Notes: generated by a model from the letters alone, not told the origin. A DNA stretch of 64,000 bases from Chitinophagaceae bacterium (GCA_016713085.1 JADJPV010000001.1:2315001-2379000), one strand, 5' to 3'; positions 8,755-18,522 are shown, numbered from the stretch's first letter. Program-made: numbers and translations.

Positions 8755-9972
8755 ATGGCTTTATCTAAACCAATAGTGAGTGCTTCGTTCAGCTACGAAA
8801 CCTTAGAAGAAAAACTTGATATCAAAGCAAAAGGCGCACAACTCTTCATAGGCATTCCCAAAGAACAGATGTTCCAGGAAAACAGGATCGCTCTTACACC
8901 AGATGCGGTAAGTGTGCTGGTGAATAATGGTCACCGGGTGATGATTGAATACCTTGCCGGCGAAGGTTCACATTTTACAGACAAAGATTATAGTGAAGCA
9001 GGGGCTAAGATTGCTTACGACCGTAAAGAAGTATATCAATGCGATACACTGATTAAATCAGCACCGGTTGGTGAACATGAACTGGAATTATTAAAACCAG
9101 GACAAACGATTATTTCTCCCATTCACCTTGCTGTGATGAAAGCAGGGATTCTTGAAACGATGATGGAGAAAAGAATCACTGCCCTTTCTTTTGAAACCCT
9201 GAAAGATGATTCACGCAATAATCCCATTGTTCGGAGTATGAGTGAAATTGCCGGCAGTGCTGTAATGCTCATCGCCGGGCAATATCTGAGCAGTTTCAAC
9301 AATGGGAAAGGTGTGTTGCTGGGAGGAATCAGCGGTATTCCGCCAACAAAAGTTATTATTATTGGTGCAGGTATTGTGGGTGAATATGCAGCACGTACAG
9401 CATTAGCGATGGGCGGAAGCGTGAAAGTATTTGACAATAATATTTATAAGCTGAAGCGGATGCAGACGGCCATCGGTCATCGTATGTGGACCTCCGTTAT
9501 TGAACCCAAGATATTAGCCAAGCAGTTAAAAACCTGTGATGTGGCGGTGGGTGCCTTGTCATCCATTGGCGGTGCAAGAAGTCCCATTGTTGTCTCAGAA
9601 GAAATGGTGACAGCCATGCGGCCGGGCAGTGTAATTGTGGATGTAAGTATCGACAGGGGTGGATGTTTTGAAACCAGTGAAGTAACCAGTCATGAAAGCC
9701 CCATCTTTATTAAACACGGCGTTATTCATTATTGTGTGCCGAATATACCCAGTGGCTTTGCACGTACAGCCTCACAGGCTATCAGCAATGTGTTGATGCC
9801 ATTGTTGCTGGAGATTGCTGATGAAGGCGGACTGGAAAAATTACTATGGCATAAGTTTAATATCCGCAATGGGATCTATCTCTACAAAGGTTCTCTCACG
9901 AACTTTTACCTCAGTCAGCGTTTTGATTTAAAGTACACCGATTTGAATTTGCTGATAGCAAGCAGGGGGTGA
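8755..9972 (+). CDS. ald: Alanine dehydrogenase
   Basis: NAD-dependent alanine dehydrogenase (alanine to pyruvate plus ammonia), of the alanine dehydrogenase/transhydrogenase family, 405 residues. The N-terminal domain has IGIPKEQMFQENRIALTPDAV, with the substrate arginine and lysine in the expected places. The Rossmann loop VIIIGAGIVGEYAARTALAMG lies near residue 205. The conserved SIDRGGCFETS loop and the HYCVPNIPSG segment follow. A roughly 35-residue N-terminal extension before the canonical start is typical of Bacteroidota homologues. It is transcribed alone, just after tsaE. The call is firm; a role in amino-acid catabolism or ammonia assimilation is inferred. Confidence 0.9.
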   Translation: MALSKPIVSASFSYETLEEKLDIKAKGAQLFIGIPKEQMFQENRIALTPDAVSVLVNNGHRVMIEYLAGEGSHFTDKDYSEAGAKIAYDRKEVYQCDTLIKSAPVGEHELELLKPGQTIISPIHLAVMKAGILETMMEKRITALSFETLKDDSRNNPIVRSMSEIAGSAVMLIAGQYLSSFNNGKGVLLGGISGIPPTKVIIIGAGIVGEYAARTALAMGGSVKVFDNNIYKLKRMQTAIGHRMWTSVIEPKILAKQLKTCDVAVGALSSIGGARSPIVVSEEMVTAMRPGSVIVDVSIDRGGCFETSEVTSHESPIFIKHGVIHYCVPNIPSGFARTASQAISNVLMPLLLEIADEGGLEKLLWHKFNIRNGIYLYKGSLTNFYLSQRFDLKYTDLNLLIASRG

Positions 9973-10031
9973 GTTGAAGATTACAAATTTGAAGATTTGG
10001 AAATTGTGGACTGCAACACAAATTGCATCTT

Positions 10032-10877
10032 ATGAAAAAGACTTCATCAATGCTGATTCATCTGCTGTTCTTTTCTCTTGCTTTAGTCAATAGCATCTCT
10101 TGTGGCTTAAAAAGGAAGTCGCCTGTTTCTTCCGGAAAAACGACTGGCATTCCTGTTGCTCCTCCAAAACAAAATAAATCAAAAGTCATTCATGTATTTG
10201 TTGCCCTTTGCGATAATATCAACCAGAGAATTGTAAAAGTGCCTGCAGCAATTGGAAATGGGCAGGATCCAGAAAAAAATTTGTATTGGGGTGCTGCATA
10301 TGGAGTGAAATCATATTTCAAAAAACAGGCTGACTGGAAACTGATTAAAACTGAGCAGAGATCAGGAATAGTTTTAGAGAGATGTCTGTTTAAACATAAA
10401 ACCGAAAATGTGTACTTAGTTGCTGATGCTTATGATGGAGCAAAAATACAACAGACAACAATTGATTTTCTAAAAAGCTGTGCAGGTAGTTTTGATGATT
10501 TTATTTTAAACGGAAATGATACTTTGTATAGTGGAGGTAATGCCAATCTGCTTGCTTTTATCGGGCATGATGGGTTAATGGATTTCAGTATCAATGAAAA
10601 GTATAAAGCGACAAATGATAAAAAAAGAGATGCAGTTATACTTGCCTGCATCAGCAAAAAGTATTTCTCTTCACATGTAAAGGAAACAGGCGCAAACCCA
10701 ATTTTATGGAGCAATGGTTTAATGAGTCCGGAAGCGTACACGTTAAAAGCTGCAATTGATGGCTGGATAAAAAACGAAACCGGTGAACAAATCAGAACGA
10801 GGGCGGCATCAGCTTATCATCAATATCAAAAGTGCGGAATAAAAGGAGCCAGGAATTTATTAGCAACTGGCTGGTAA
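10032..10877 (+). CDS. Hypothetical exported protein, probable lipoprotein
   Basis: A 281-residue protein with no family recognised. ATG 10032 starts a signal sequence whose end, SISC, is close to a lipobox, so it may be a lipoprotein; a TTG three codons upstream is less likely. The mature part begins with a basic, serine/proline-rich linker. A domain with HVFVALCDNINQRIV and LAFIGHDGLMDF follows, which suggests an alpha/beta fold. The sequence ends with KGARNLLATGW. Neighbours (alanine dehydrogenase and a cupin) give no functional hint. Confidence 0.65.
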   Translation: MKKTSSMLIHLLFFSLALVNSISCGLKRKSPVSSGKTTGIPVAPPKQNKSKVIHVFVALCDNINQRIVKVPAAIGNGQDPEKNLYWGAAYGVKSYFKKQADWKLIKTEQRSGIVLERCLFKHKTENVYLVADAYDGAKIQQTTIDFLKSCAGSFDDFILNGNDTLYSGGNANLLAFIGHDGLMDFSINEKYKATNDKKRDAVILACISKKYFSSHVKETGANPILWSNGLMSPEAYTLKAAIDGWIKNETGEQIRTRAASAYHQYQKCGIKGARNLLATGW

Positions 10878-10881
10878 TAGT

Positions 10882-11202
10882 TTATTTATAATCTTCCCTC
10901 TCTGGCATAAATACATCTATCACTTTACAATTACTGATGGCTTTGCCTCCATGTTTTACGTTGGACGGAATGGTAACAATTGCACCGGCTGTTAACTGTT
11001 CTGTTTGCCCGTCAACTGTTAATTCAAATACTCCTTCTACTACATGCATGATCTGCTCATGAAAATGGGAATGTTCAGGAATAGGAGAGTTGGCGGTAAT
11101 TTCCCAGAAGGCAATGGTGGATGTTCCTGTATGAATAAACTTGCCGGAGTAGCCGGGGAATTGTTCTTTTGCTTTGATGTTGGAGAGATGATGGAAATAC
11201 AT
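10882..11202 (-). CDS. Small cupin-domain protein
   Basis: A 106-residue single-domain cupin. Cupin motif 1 is seen as PIPEHSHFHEQIMHVVEG and motif 2 as GAIVTIPSNVKHGG, giving the usual His/His/Glu/His metal site. The ligand is unknown. ATG 11202 was chosen over a GTG seven codons upstream that would overlap the ABC ATPase gene. The gene follows that gene closely on the same strand and may share its transcript. Confidence 0.78.
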   Translation of the reverse strand: MYFHHLSNIKAKEQFPGYSGKFIHTGTSTIAFWEITANSPIPEHSHFHEQIMHVVEGVFELTVDGQTEQLTAGAIVTIPSNVKHGGKAISNCKVIDVFMPEREDYK

Positions 11203-11206
11203 AAGC

Positions 11207-11827
11207 TCAGTTTTTATAATCACCTATGCCAATCTTGAAATTGCAGAAATTATATTCCTCTTCATCGTTACTGCTGACGATTACCAAACGGTCTCCGCAA
11301 TATTCATTAATGAGGCGATGATATAACGAAATGCCATCTGCATCTAAGTTTGTGCAGGGTTCATCTAATAAAACAACTGGCACATTACTTAAAATTGCCT
11401 GCGCCAGTTTAACTCGTTGCTTCATACCGCTGCTATAATTGCGGATCTGTTTGTCGATTGCTTTTTCCAGACCAAGAATAGAAATGATATTCTGAACAGA
11501 GAGTGATGAAAGAAAAGGTTTGAAGGATTGATGAAAGCTTAAGAATTCAATCAATGTCATTTCTTCCGGCAGCTCTAAATAGGGAGCTGCAATGCTGAGA
11601 TACTGATGATGATTTTCTGATGAAACAGGTTTTTCTGTTTTATAAAAATCAACCTTCCCTTCGGAATGCTGAACTGCACCTGCAATTACCTGCAGTAAAG
11701 TTGATTTGCCTGAACCGTTGTTCCCGGTAATGGCATAGGCATTACCATGATTAAATTCGTAAGTGAAGTGACGAAAGATCCATTCCCTGTTATATCGCTT
11801 ACCGGCATCAGAAAGCAATATCTTCAT
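11207..11827 (-). CDS. ABC transporter ATP-binding protein, orphan
   Basis: A 206-residue ABC ATPase resembling CcmA-like subunits. Walker A is GNNGSGKST, the signature is YSSGMKQRVKLAQA, and Walker B is VVLLDEPCTNLDAD. The H-loop position reads VIVSSND, so the usual histidine is missing. ATG 11827 (or the ATG at 11836) overlaps the end of lpxA, indicating translational coupling to the lipid A genes. No membrane subunit is encoded beside it, so the partner and cargo are unknown. A role in envelope biogenesis is inferred from context only. Confidence 0.8.
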   Translation of the reverse strand: MKILLSDAGKRYNREWIFRHFTYEFNHGNAYAITGNNGSGKSTLLQVIAGAVQHSEGKVDFYKTEKPVSSENHHQYLSIAAPYLELPEEMTLIEFLSFHQSFKPFLSSLSVQNIISILGLEKAIDKQIRNYSSGMKQRVKLAQAILSNVPVVLLDEPCTNLDADGISLYHRLINEYCGDRLVIVSSNDEEEYNFCNFKIGIGDYKN

Positions 11828-12614
11828 CAGTTGCATTTTGAGATTTACGTTTGATGACACCGATCTCAGATTTTTTAATAAAGTTCAGGATCTCATCTCT
11901 TGTTTCAGTATAAGGTAACATTTGCTCAATCAGCTCAACAGCTTTTGACACAATATGTTTTTCTACAAACAGGATATGATAAATCTTAAAGATCTCTTCA
12001 ATGGTTTCTTTTGAATAGCCCCTGCGGCTCAAGCCAACATTATTAATACCCACATAACTCAACGGCTCTCTTGCTGCTTTTACAAACGGAGGAACGTCTT
12101 TACGGATAGCGCTCATCCCGGCAATGTATGTATGACGTCCAATATGTGTAAACTGGTGAGCTGCACTGAGGCCGCCAATAATGGCGAAATCATCTACTGT
12201 AACGTGTCCGGCCAGCTGTACAGAGTTTGCAAGAATAACATTGTTGCCAACAATACAATCATGTGCCACATGCGCATACGGCATGATCAAACAGTTGCTG
12301 CCAACCTTTGTCGTATTTTTTTCTGTTGTACCACGGTGAACAGTTACACATTCACGGATGGTTGTGTTATCTCCAATTTCAGCCAATGTATATTCACCCC
12401 TGTATTTCAAATCCTGCGGAACAGCACCAATGACAGCACCGGGAAATATTCTGCAATTCTTTCCAATTCTTGAACAGGGAAAAATGGTAACATTGCTCAT
12501 GACATGCGTGCCATCACCAATGACAACATCATCATGAATCATAGCAAATGGGTCAATGGTAACATTGGCTCCTATCTGAGCTTTCGGGTGAATATGGGCA
12601 AGGTTACTAATCAT
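11808..12614 (-). CDS. lpxA: UDP-N-acetylglucosamine acyltransferase LpxA
   Basis: First enzyme of lipid A synthesis, transferring a hydroxyacyl chain from acyl carrier protein to UDP-GlcNAc. The 268-residue protein is a left-handed beta helix built of hexapeptide repeats (from HIHPKAQIGANVTIDP on). The catalytic histidine is in PYAHVAHDCIVG, and a C-terminal helical domain follows GLSRRGYSKETIEEI. It overlaps the end of lpxC-fabZ by eight bases, so the two are surely co-translated. Confidence 0.95.
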   Translation of the reverse strand: MISNLAHIHPKAQIGANVTIDPFAMIHDDVVIGDGTHVMSNVTIFPCSRIGKNCRIFPGAVIGAVPQDLKYRGEYTLAEIGDNTTIRECVTVHRGTTEKNTTKVGSNCLIMPYAHVAHDCIVGNNVILANSVQLAGHVTVDDFAIIGGLSAAHQFTHIGRHTYIAGMSAIRKDVPPFVKAAREPLSYVGINNVGLSRRGYSKETIEEIFKIYHILFVEKHIVSKAVELIEQMLPYTETRDEILNFIKKSEIGVIKRKSQNATDEDIAF

Positions 12615-14034
12615 TCTTAGGTCGTTTTACAATTTGAGCAGTAAGATCGGCTTCGCATACCACTTTGCTGCCCACAAAAATAGTTCCTCTCATTTCGCAA
12701 ATACCACGCCGTATCGGACTTTTTAATTCCATTTTTAAAATTAAGGTATCGCCGGGAACAACTTTCTGTTTGAATTTACAGTTGTCCACTTTAAGAAAGT
12801 AGGTATCGTATTTGTCTTCTGTATTTTTTGGAATGGCCCGTACACCGCCACATTGTGCCAATGCTTCAATCTGTAACACTCCGGGCATAACATAGTTGCC
12901 GGGAAAATGTCCCTGGAAATAGGGCTCATTGTAGGTTACATTTTTTACACCAACAATTAAAGTGTCTGTTAATTCAATCACTTTATCAACAAGTAAAAAA
13001 GGATAACGGTGCGGTAATATTTTTTCAATAGCCGTTACATCATGCACCGGTGTTTTTTCAGGATAATAAACCGGAACGTTTACTTTGAAACGGTTCTTTT
13101 TAATATGCTCCTTGATCTTTCTTGCAAACTCTACATTGCTTGCATGACCGGGACGGTTAGCAATGATATGAGCTTTGAAAGGCATTCCTACCAGTGCAAG
13201 ATCACCAACAAGATCAAGCAACTTATGACGGGCAGGTTCATTCGGAAACCTTAATTTCAGATTATTGAGATATCCTTCGCTGGTGATAGCAAATTTTTCT
13301 TTACCAAATGCTTTTGATAAAGTTTCCAGCTGTTCATCACTTACTGGCTTATCCACCACCACAATGGCATTGTTCAGATCACCGCCTTTAATGAGATTAT
13401 TTTTGAGCAGGTATTCCAATTCATGAAAAAATGAAAACGTACGGCATGGAGCAATTTCTGAATTAAACTCACCCACATTACTCAACTGGGCATGCTGTGT
13501 GCCAAGTACAGGTGAGTTGAAATCAATCAGTGTATTGATGCGGTAATCAGTAGAAGGCATAGCAACCATTTCTACTTTCTTATTCTCATCAAGAAAATAA
13601 ATATTATGATCAATACTGTACCATGTCTTAATGGCATTTTGTTTTAATCTGCCCACTTTTTCAATGGCTTCAACATAGGGGCGTGAACTTCCATCGAGGA
13701 TAGGAATTTCAGGGCCATCAATTTTCACAAGTACATTATCCACTTCGCAGCCCACAAAAGCAGCCAGCAAATGCTCAACAGTGTTTACGGTTGCTCCATT
13801 ATTTGAAAGAGTTGTACTGCGGTTGGTTTCTACAACAAAATCCACATCAGCCTTTACTGTTGGCTGATCTTTCAGGTCAGTACGTTGAAAAACAATACCG
13901 GTATTGGGATCGGCTGGTTCCAGGATCATTGTAACCGAATGACCGGAATGAATGCCCACACCTGAAATAGTGATCGATTCTGCTAAAGTATGTTGGTTAG
14001 AGTTTTCGTTCCCGTTACTGCTGTTCATGGGCAC
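12607..14034 (-). CDS. lpxC-fabZ: Bifunctional LpxC deacetylase / FabZ dehydratase fusion
   Basis: A 475-residue fusion found in Bacteroidota. Residues about 15-310 are LpxC, the zinc deacetylase that commits UDP-acylGlcNAc to lipid A. The metal ligands are seen in NTVEHLLAA and PARHKLLDLVGDL. Residues about 330-475 are FabZ, the hot-dog-fold 3-hydroxyacyl-ACP dehydratase, with HRYPFLLVDKV and the catalytic histidine and glutamate in GHFPGNYVMPGVLQIEALAQ. The fusion links supply of acyl chains to their use. It is followed directly by lpxA and preceded by lpxD, each on the minus strand. TACTTTCG a few bases before the ATG is a weak -7-like box. Confidence 0.96.
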   Translation of the reverse strand: MPMNSSNGNENSNQHTLAESITISGVGIHSGHSVTMILEPADPNTGIVFQRTDLKDQPTVKADVDFVVETNRSTTLSNNGATVNTVEHLLAAFVGCEVDNVLVKIDGPEIPILDGSSRPYVEAIEKVGRLKQNAIKTWYSIDHNIYFLDENKKVEMVAMPSTDYRINTLIDFNSPVLGTQHAQLSNVGEFNSEIAPCRTFSFFHELEYLLKNNLIKGGDLNNAIVVVDKPVSDEQLETLSKAFGKEKFAITSEGYLNNLKLRFPNEPARHKLLDLVGDLALVGMPFKAHIIANRPGHASNVEFARKIKEHIKKNRFKVNVPVYYPEKTPVHDVTAIEKILPHRYPFLLVDKVIELTDTLIVGVKNVTYNEPYFQGHFPGNYVMPGVLQIEALAQCGGVRAIPKNTEDKYDTYFLKVDNCKFKQKVVPGDTLILKMELKSPIRRGICEMRGTIFVGSKVVCEADLTAQIVKRPKND

Positions 14035-14087
14035 GAAAGTAATAAAAAAGAGGGTAATTGCCTGTAAGCACGAAAAGCTGCTGAAAA

Positions 14088-15140
14088 CTAGATGCTTTCT
14101 TTCTCGGCAATCAGCTGTTTTATGAGGAATTCCAGCTCAGCAATCCTCTTTTCCATTTCGGGGAGATTTCGGAAAATAGCCTGACTGCGAAGGGTGCTGG
14201 TATAGTCAAATGCTGGCGAACCTGTAACCACACTATTGGGGGCTTTCATCGATTTACTTACGCCACTTTGCGCATTAATTCGGCTTCCATCGGCAATGCT
14301 GATATGCCCAACAATCCCAACCTGTCCGCCAATCATTACATTGTTGCCAATTTTTGTACTGCCGCTTACGCCGGTTTGGGCTGCAATTACGGTGTAACTT
14401 CCTATTTCAACATTATGAGCTACCTGAATCAGGTTGTCGAGTTTCGCACCTCTCCGAATGATTGTTGAACCCATTGTTGCCCTGTCGATGGTACAATTGG
14501 AACCAATTTCCACTTCATCTTCAATCACGACATTCCCAATTTGAGGAACTTTCTTGTAAGAGCCATCTGCCTGCGGTGCAAAACCAAAACCATCGCCACC
14601 GAGTACCGTTCCGGCATGAATGGCAACTTTATTACCTACGGTACAATCATGATAAATTTTTACACCCGGGTGCAGAACACAGTTATCACCAACAACTACA
14701 TTATTTCCCAAATAGCAGTGGGGATGAACTTTTACGTTCTTTCCCAACTTTACATTTTCTCCAATATAGCTGAAGGCACCCACAAAAACATTTTCTCCCA
14801 GTACAGCCGATTTAGCTACAAATGAAGGTTCCTGCACACCAACCATCTTTTGTTCCATCATCTTTTCGTAGGCTTGGAGCAATGTAGCAAACGCAGTATA
14901 AGCATCGGGTACACGGATAAGTGCCGCACTCACTGGCTGTTTTAACTCCAGTGAATCATTAATGATGATGATTGAAGCGCCTGTAGAATATAAATAATCT
15001 TCGTATTTGGGATTGGCCAGGAAAGCGAGATGGCCCGCAACCGCTTCTTCAATTTTACTGAAAGAGCGAACTGTTACATTAGGGTCTCCCTCTATTGTTC
15101 CTTTTACGATAAGTGCGATTTGCGAAGCCGAAAAATCCAT
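14088..15140 (-). CDS. lpxD: UDP-3-O-acylglucosamine N-acyltransferase LpxD
   Basis: Third step of lipid A synthesis, adding the N-linked hydroxyacyl chain. The 350-residue protein has the N-terminal uridine-binding domain (up to about 100), a hexapeptide-repeat beta helix, the catalytic histidine in NLIQVAHNVEIGSY and a C-terminal helix (EKRIAELEFLIKQL). It is the first gene of the lpxD, lpxC-fabZ, lpxA, ABC ATPase series. TAACTTTA about 20 bases upstream resembles the local -7 box. Confidence 0.95.
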   Translation of the reverse strand: MDFSASQIALIVKGTIEGDPNVTVRSFSKIEEAVAGHLAFLANPKYEDYLYSTGASIIIINDSLELKQPVSAALIRVPDAYTAFATLLQAYEKMMEQKMVGVQEPSFVAKSAVLGENVFVGAFSYIGENVKLGKNVKVHPHCYLGNNVVVGDNCVLHPGVKIYHDCTVGNKVAIHAGTVLGGDGFGFAPQADGSYKKVPQIGNVVIEDEVEIGSNCTIDRATMGSTIIRRGAKLDNLIQVAHNVEIGSYTVIAAQTGVSGSTKIGNNVMIGGQVGIVGHISIADGSRINAQSGVSKSMKAPNSVVTGSPAFDYTSTLRSQAIFRNLPEMEKRIAELEFLIKQLIAEKESI

Positions 15141-15215
15141 GTATCCTGTCTTAATGTTTTAAAGTTACTTTCAAAAACGCTTACAAACAATCTTTTATGA
15201 TTCCAAATGCCATTT

Positions 15216-16434
15216 TTACTTTAAAGAAGGGTGGCAAAGGTAGAATTTTTTAGCCGGGCTGTCGATTGCCTGGTAAATCAATCCATATTCAATCTCTGAA
15301 ATATCCCTTACACTACCATCTTTAAACAGGATGTTGATACGCTCAATGCCCGGGTTGTACATCCGGTTTTCAGCAATACCATCAAACACAAAAAATGGGA
15401 TTTCTTCTGCAGTTAAAGACAAATGCTTCTGTACTTTTTGTTGCATGACCTCAATTTCTTTTTTGATCAAACGGCTGCACTCTCAATTTTGTTTTAAGCA
15501 TGTTCCTGTTTAAAAGCCATAGGCTGAGAGTGCTGATTACCTTATCAGGATGATTGACCCATTTTTTGATAGAGGCAATAACATCATAATCATCCAGTGC
15601 GCAAAACTTGGCTAAGTTATTTTGGATGAAAGTTGCCGACTGGGTTGTTCTTAAAAACTCATCCAAAACAGGCGATGATGAAAAATTGCCTGTTTCATCC
15701 TTGGCGAGAATTCTGGCTCTTTCCAGAATTTTCACCAGCATATTTTCTGCACTCAGCACTGTTTTATGCAGGTACACCTGCCAGTACATTAGTCTTCTTG
15801 CCACCAGGAATTTTTCAATACTGTAAATTGCTTTTTCCTCCACCAGTAATTCATTATTATGAACGGTGAGCATTTTAATAATGCGGTCGTAGCCAATTAC
15901 ACCTTCACTCACACCGCTGTAAAAGCTGTCACGGGTGAGATAATCCATCCGGTCCACATCTAACTGGCTGCTGATAAGCTGATGAAGGAATTGTTTGTGA
16001 TAGGTTCCTTTAAAAATGGAGATTGCCAGATCAAGTGCCCCGTTGAGTTCTTTGTTGAGATGTTCAAAAATGAGCAGGGATATTTCTTCGTGATGCACAT
16101 CTTCAATCAGCACATGTTCCAGCGTATGACTGAAAGGCCCATGCCCCACATCATGTAACAGAATAGCCAGTTTGGCTGCCTGTTCTTCTTCAGCTGTAAT
16201 TTCAAAGCCCTTGCTTTTTAATTCACTTAATGCTAAACACATTAAATGGTAGGCGCCCATGCTGTGATGTAATCTTGAATGTACAGCACCCGGGTACACC
16301 ATATGTGCCAATGCCATTTGATGAATACGGCGCAAACGTTGGTAAAAAGGATGAGATAATACCTGGTAAATCAGGTGGTCATCAAACGTAATAAAACCAT
16401 AAACCGGGTCATTAACTATCTTTCTGAATTTCAT
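15216..16434 (-). CDS. HD-domain phosphohydrolase (frame broken by one base)
   Basis: A dGTPase-like HD phosphohydrolase, about 405 residues when joined. The first frame has RIHQM, HSRLHHSMGAYHL, the HD pair in LLHDVGHGPFSHTLEH, and LDVDRMDYLTRDS, which is the standard set for this family. The frame ends early at QPFDQKRN. An 84-residue open frame then continues with VFDGIAENRMYNPGIERINILFKDGS and ends KKFYLCHPSLK, which is the normal C-terminal part of these proteins. The break is at a T run (15459-15464); one base fewer restores continuity. The substrate is probably a nucleotide but is not established. A strong -7 box lies upstream. Confidence 0.85.
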
Positions 16435-16470
16435 TTTCCTGAACTGTTAAATATCAAACCTGCGAGTGCG

Positions 16471-16478
16471 CAAAGGTA
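16471..16478 (-). promoter_or_regulatory. -7 box for the HD phosphohydrolase gene
   Basis: TACCTTTG on the minus strand, 36 bases before the start codon. It fits the TAnnTTTG consensus exactly. Confidence 0.55.
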
Positions 16479-16537
16479 ATATCTTGTGCCCTGATTCCTG
16501 TAACTTGTGTACTTAACTTTAAATAACAAACATCTAC

Positions 16538-18094
16538 ATGGCAGTTGCAAAAATTCTTTGGGTTGATGATGAAATTGAAAGTCTTCAATCGCAAAAACTT
16601 TTTCTGGAAAGCAAGGGTTACGAAGTACACACACTCACAAATGGCTTTGATGCGATTGATTATGTAAAAGAGAACCCGGTTGATGTGGTGCTGATGGATG
16701 AAAGCATGCCGGGCATTACCGGGTTGGAAACACTCACTAAGATTAAAGAGGTGAATCAATCCATTCCCATTGTATTGATCACAAAAAATGAAACAGAGAA
16801 CCTGATGGATGACGCTATTGGTTCACAGATTAGCGATTACCTCATCAAACCGGTTAATCCCAACCAGGTTTTACTCAGTTTAAAAAAGATCATTGATAAT
16901 AAAAGGCTGGTGTCTGAAAAAACAACATCAGCTTATCAGCAGCAGTTTCGGAATTTGTGCATGGCATTTAATAGCAGTCCCAGTTACAATGAGTGGATGG
17001 AGATCTATAAAAAGTTAGTGTATTGGGAACTGGAGATGAGTAAGGCCGACAGTCCTGAAATGAGTGAAGTGCTGCAAACACAGAAAGGTGAAGCCAATAA
17101 TGAGTTCTTTAAATTTATTTCAAGGAACTATGCGCAGTGGCTGAACCCTAAAGCAACAGAAGCTCCTATTATGAGCCATAACCTGATGCAGTTTAAAGTA
17201 TTACCACACCTGGAAAAAGGTGTTCCCCTGTTTTTTATCCTGATTGATAACCTCCGGTTTGATCAATGGAAATATATTCAACCCATTTTTTCTGAAAGCT
17301 TCCGCATTTTAGAAGAAGATTCGTTTTATGCCATTTTGCCCACTGCTACACAATACAGCCGCAATGCAATTTTTAGTGGAATGATGCCGATTGATATTGA
17401 AAAGAAGTTTCCACAGCAGTGGAAGAATGACAATGATGAAGGCGGGAAAAACATGCATGAAGAAGAATTTTTCCGTGCACAGTTACAACGTCTCGGCAAG
17501 GGCGATCTCAAAGCATCATTTACTAAGGTGGTGAATCACCAGGCAGGACAAGATTTAGTAAATAATATTCACAACCTGATGAAGAACGATATCAATGTGA
17601 TCGTTTACAATTTTGTGGATATGCTCAGTCATGCCAGAACAGAAATGGAAGTACTGAAAGAACTGGCGAATGATGAAAAGAGTTACAGAAGTATTACAGC
17701 AAGTTGGTTCGAACATTCTCCTTTGTACCAGGCACTGAAAAAAATTGCGGACAAGAAAATTAATGTAGTAATGGCAACTGATCATGGAAGTATCCGTGTG
17801 CAGAAGGCTGCCAAGGTAGTTGGTGATAAGGAAACCACCACCAACATTCGGTATAAACATGGCCGGAATCTTAACTATGAGCCCAAGGATGTGCTGTCGT
17901 TCCGTGATCCAAAAGAAATAGGATTGCCAACGCCTACTATAAATTCTTCATTCATTTTTGCCAGGGAAGATGTGTATCTCTGTTATCCCAACAATTATAA
18001 CTATTACGCCAATTACTACCGTAATACCTTTCAGCATGGGGGAGTAAGCCTTGAAGAAATGATCATACCGGTTGTGCGGATGACCAATAAATAG
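16538..18094 (+). CDS. porX: PorX-type response regulator with PglZ domain (type IX secretion)
   Basis: A 518-residue protein joining a receiver domain to a PglZ/alkaline-phosphatase-like domain. In the receiver (1-120), acidic residues DDE are at 10-12, the phospho-acceptor is Asp54 in VVLMDES, and the switch lysine is in DYLIKPVNP. The PglZ part (about 200-518) has LIDNLRFDQW, PTATQYSRNAIFSG with the likely nucleophilic threonine, and MATDHGSIRV with metal ligands. This architecture and length are those of PorX, which with the histidine kinase PorY and a sigma factor controls type IX secretion genes and cleaves oligonucleotides in characterised homologues. porY is not in the window. The PglZ domain should not be read as phage exclusion here. 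Confidence 0.9.
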   Translation: MAVAKILWVDDEIESLQSQKLFLESKGYEVHTLTNGFDAIDYVKENPVDVVLMDESMPGITGLETLTKIKEVNQSIPIVLITKNETENLMDDAIGSQISDYLIKPVNPNQVLLSLKKIIDNKRLVSEKTTSAYQQQFRNLCMAFNSSPSYNEWMEIYKKLVYWELEMSKADSPEMSEVLQTQKGEANNEFFKFISRNYAQWLNPKATEAPIMSHNLMQFKVLPHLEKGVPLFFILIDNLRFDQWKYIQPIFSESFRILEEDSFYAILPTATQYSRNAIFSGMMPIDIEKKFPQQWKNDNDEGGKNMHEEEFFRAQLQRLGKGDLKASFTKVVNHQAGQDLVNNIHNLMKNDINVIVYNFVDMLSHARTEMEVLKELANDEKSYRSITASWFEHSPLYQALKKIADKKINVVMATDHGSIRVQKAAKVVGDKETTTNIRYKHGRNLNYEPKDVLSFRDPKEIGLPTPTINSSFIFAREDVYLCYPNNYNYYANYYRNTFQHGGVSLEEMIIPVVRMTNK

Positions 18095-18240
18095 CCGATA
18101 GTTAATAGAATGTCAGGGAAAAGCTGTGGAAAAAATATCTGCAGTTACAATCCATATACAAGTAGATTCGCAGCAATATTTAAATAGAAAAATCCCCCTT
18201 TAGGCCCGCCCGGATGACTGGTCGGACAGGGGTTAGGGTT

Positions 18241-18522
18241 ATGAAATACAATCAAACAGGTTTAGATAAGTTAGAAGCCATCCTCGAAGAGAGTGGTTAT
18301 GTGGTGCGTTATGAAAGAGGCAATTTTCAAAGTGGCTATTGCATCCTGGAAGACAGGAAAGTGGTGGTGCTGAATAAATTCCTGTTGCTTGAAAGCCGTA
18401 TCAGTACCGTTATTGATTTAATTCCCCAGGTAAATATTACATACGATGCCTTAACGGCAGAATCGCAGAAGCTGTATGATGAAGTAATGGCGCTTGCAGC
18501 TGCAAAGCAAACTGAGGAGTAA
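18241..18522 (+). CDS. Small conserved hypothetical protein
   Basis: A 93-residue protein beginning MKYNQTGLDKLEAILEESGY, with a beta-rich middle (FQSGYCILEDRKVVVLNKF) and a helical end. It is acidic and cytoplasmic, with no signal peptide. ATG 18241 was chosen because the nine codons upstream are translated from a G-rich intergenic stretch. It may be coupled to the MBL-fold gene 110 bases downstream. Similar small proteins occur widely in Bacteroidota, but I cannot name a function. Confidence 0.7.
   Translation: MKYNQTGLDKLEAILEESGYVVRYERGNFQSGYCILEDRKVVVLNKFLLLESRISTVIDLIPQVNITYDALTAESQKLYDEVMALAAAKQTEE

Noticed and set aside
16538..18094. PglZ domain read as part of a phage-defence (BREX) system
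   Set aside because: The receiver domain plus PglZ at about 518 residues is PorX; no brx genes lie nearby.
18184..18240. Short G-rich stretch as a gene start or riboswitch
   Set aside because: It is a small intergenic repeat-like stretch with no clear fold; the ATG at 18241 follows it.
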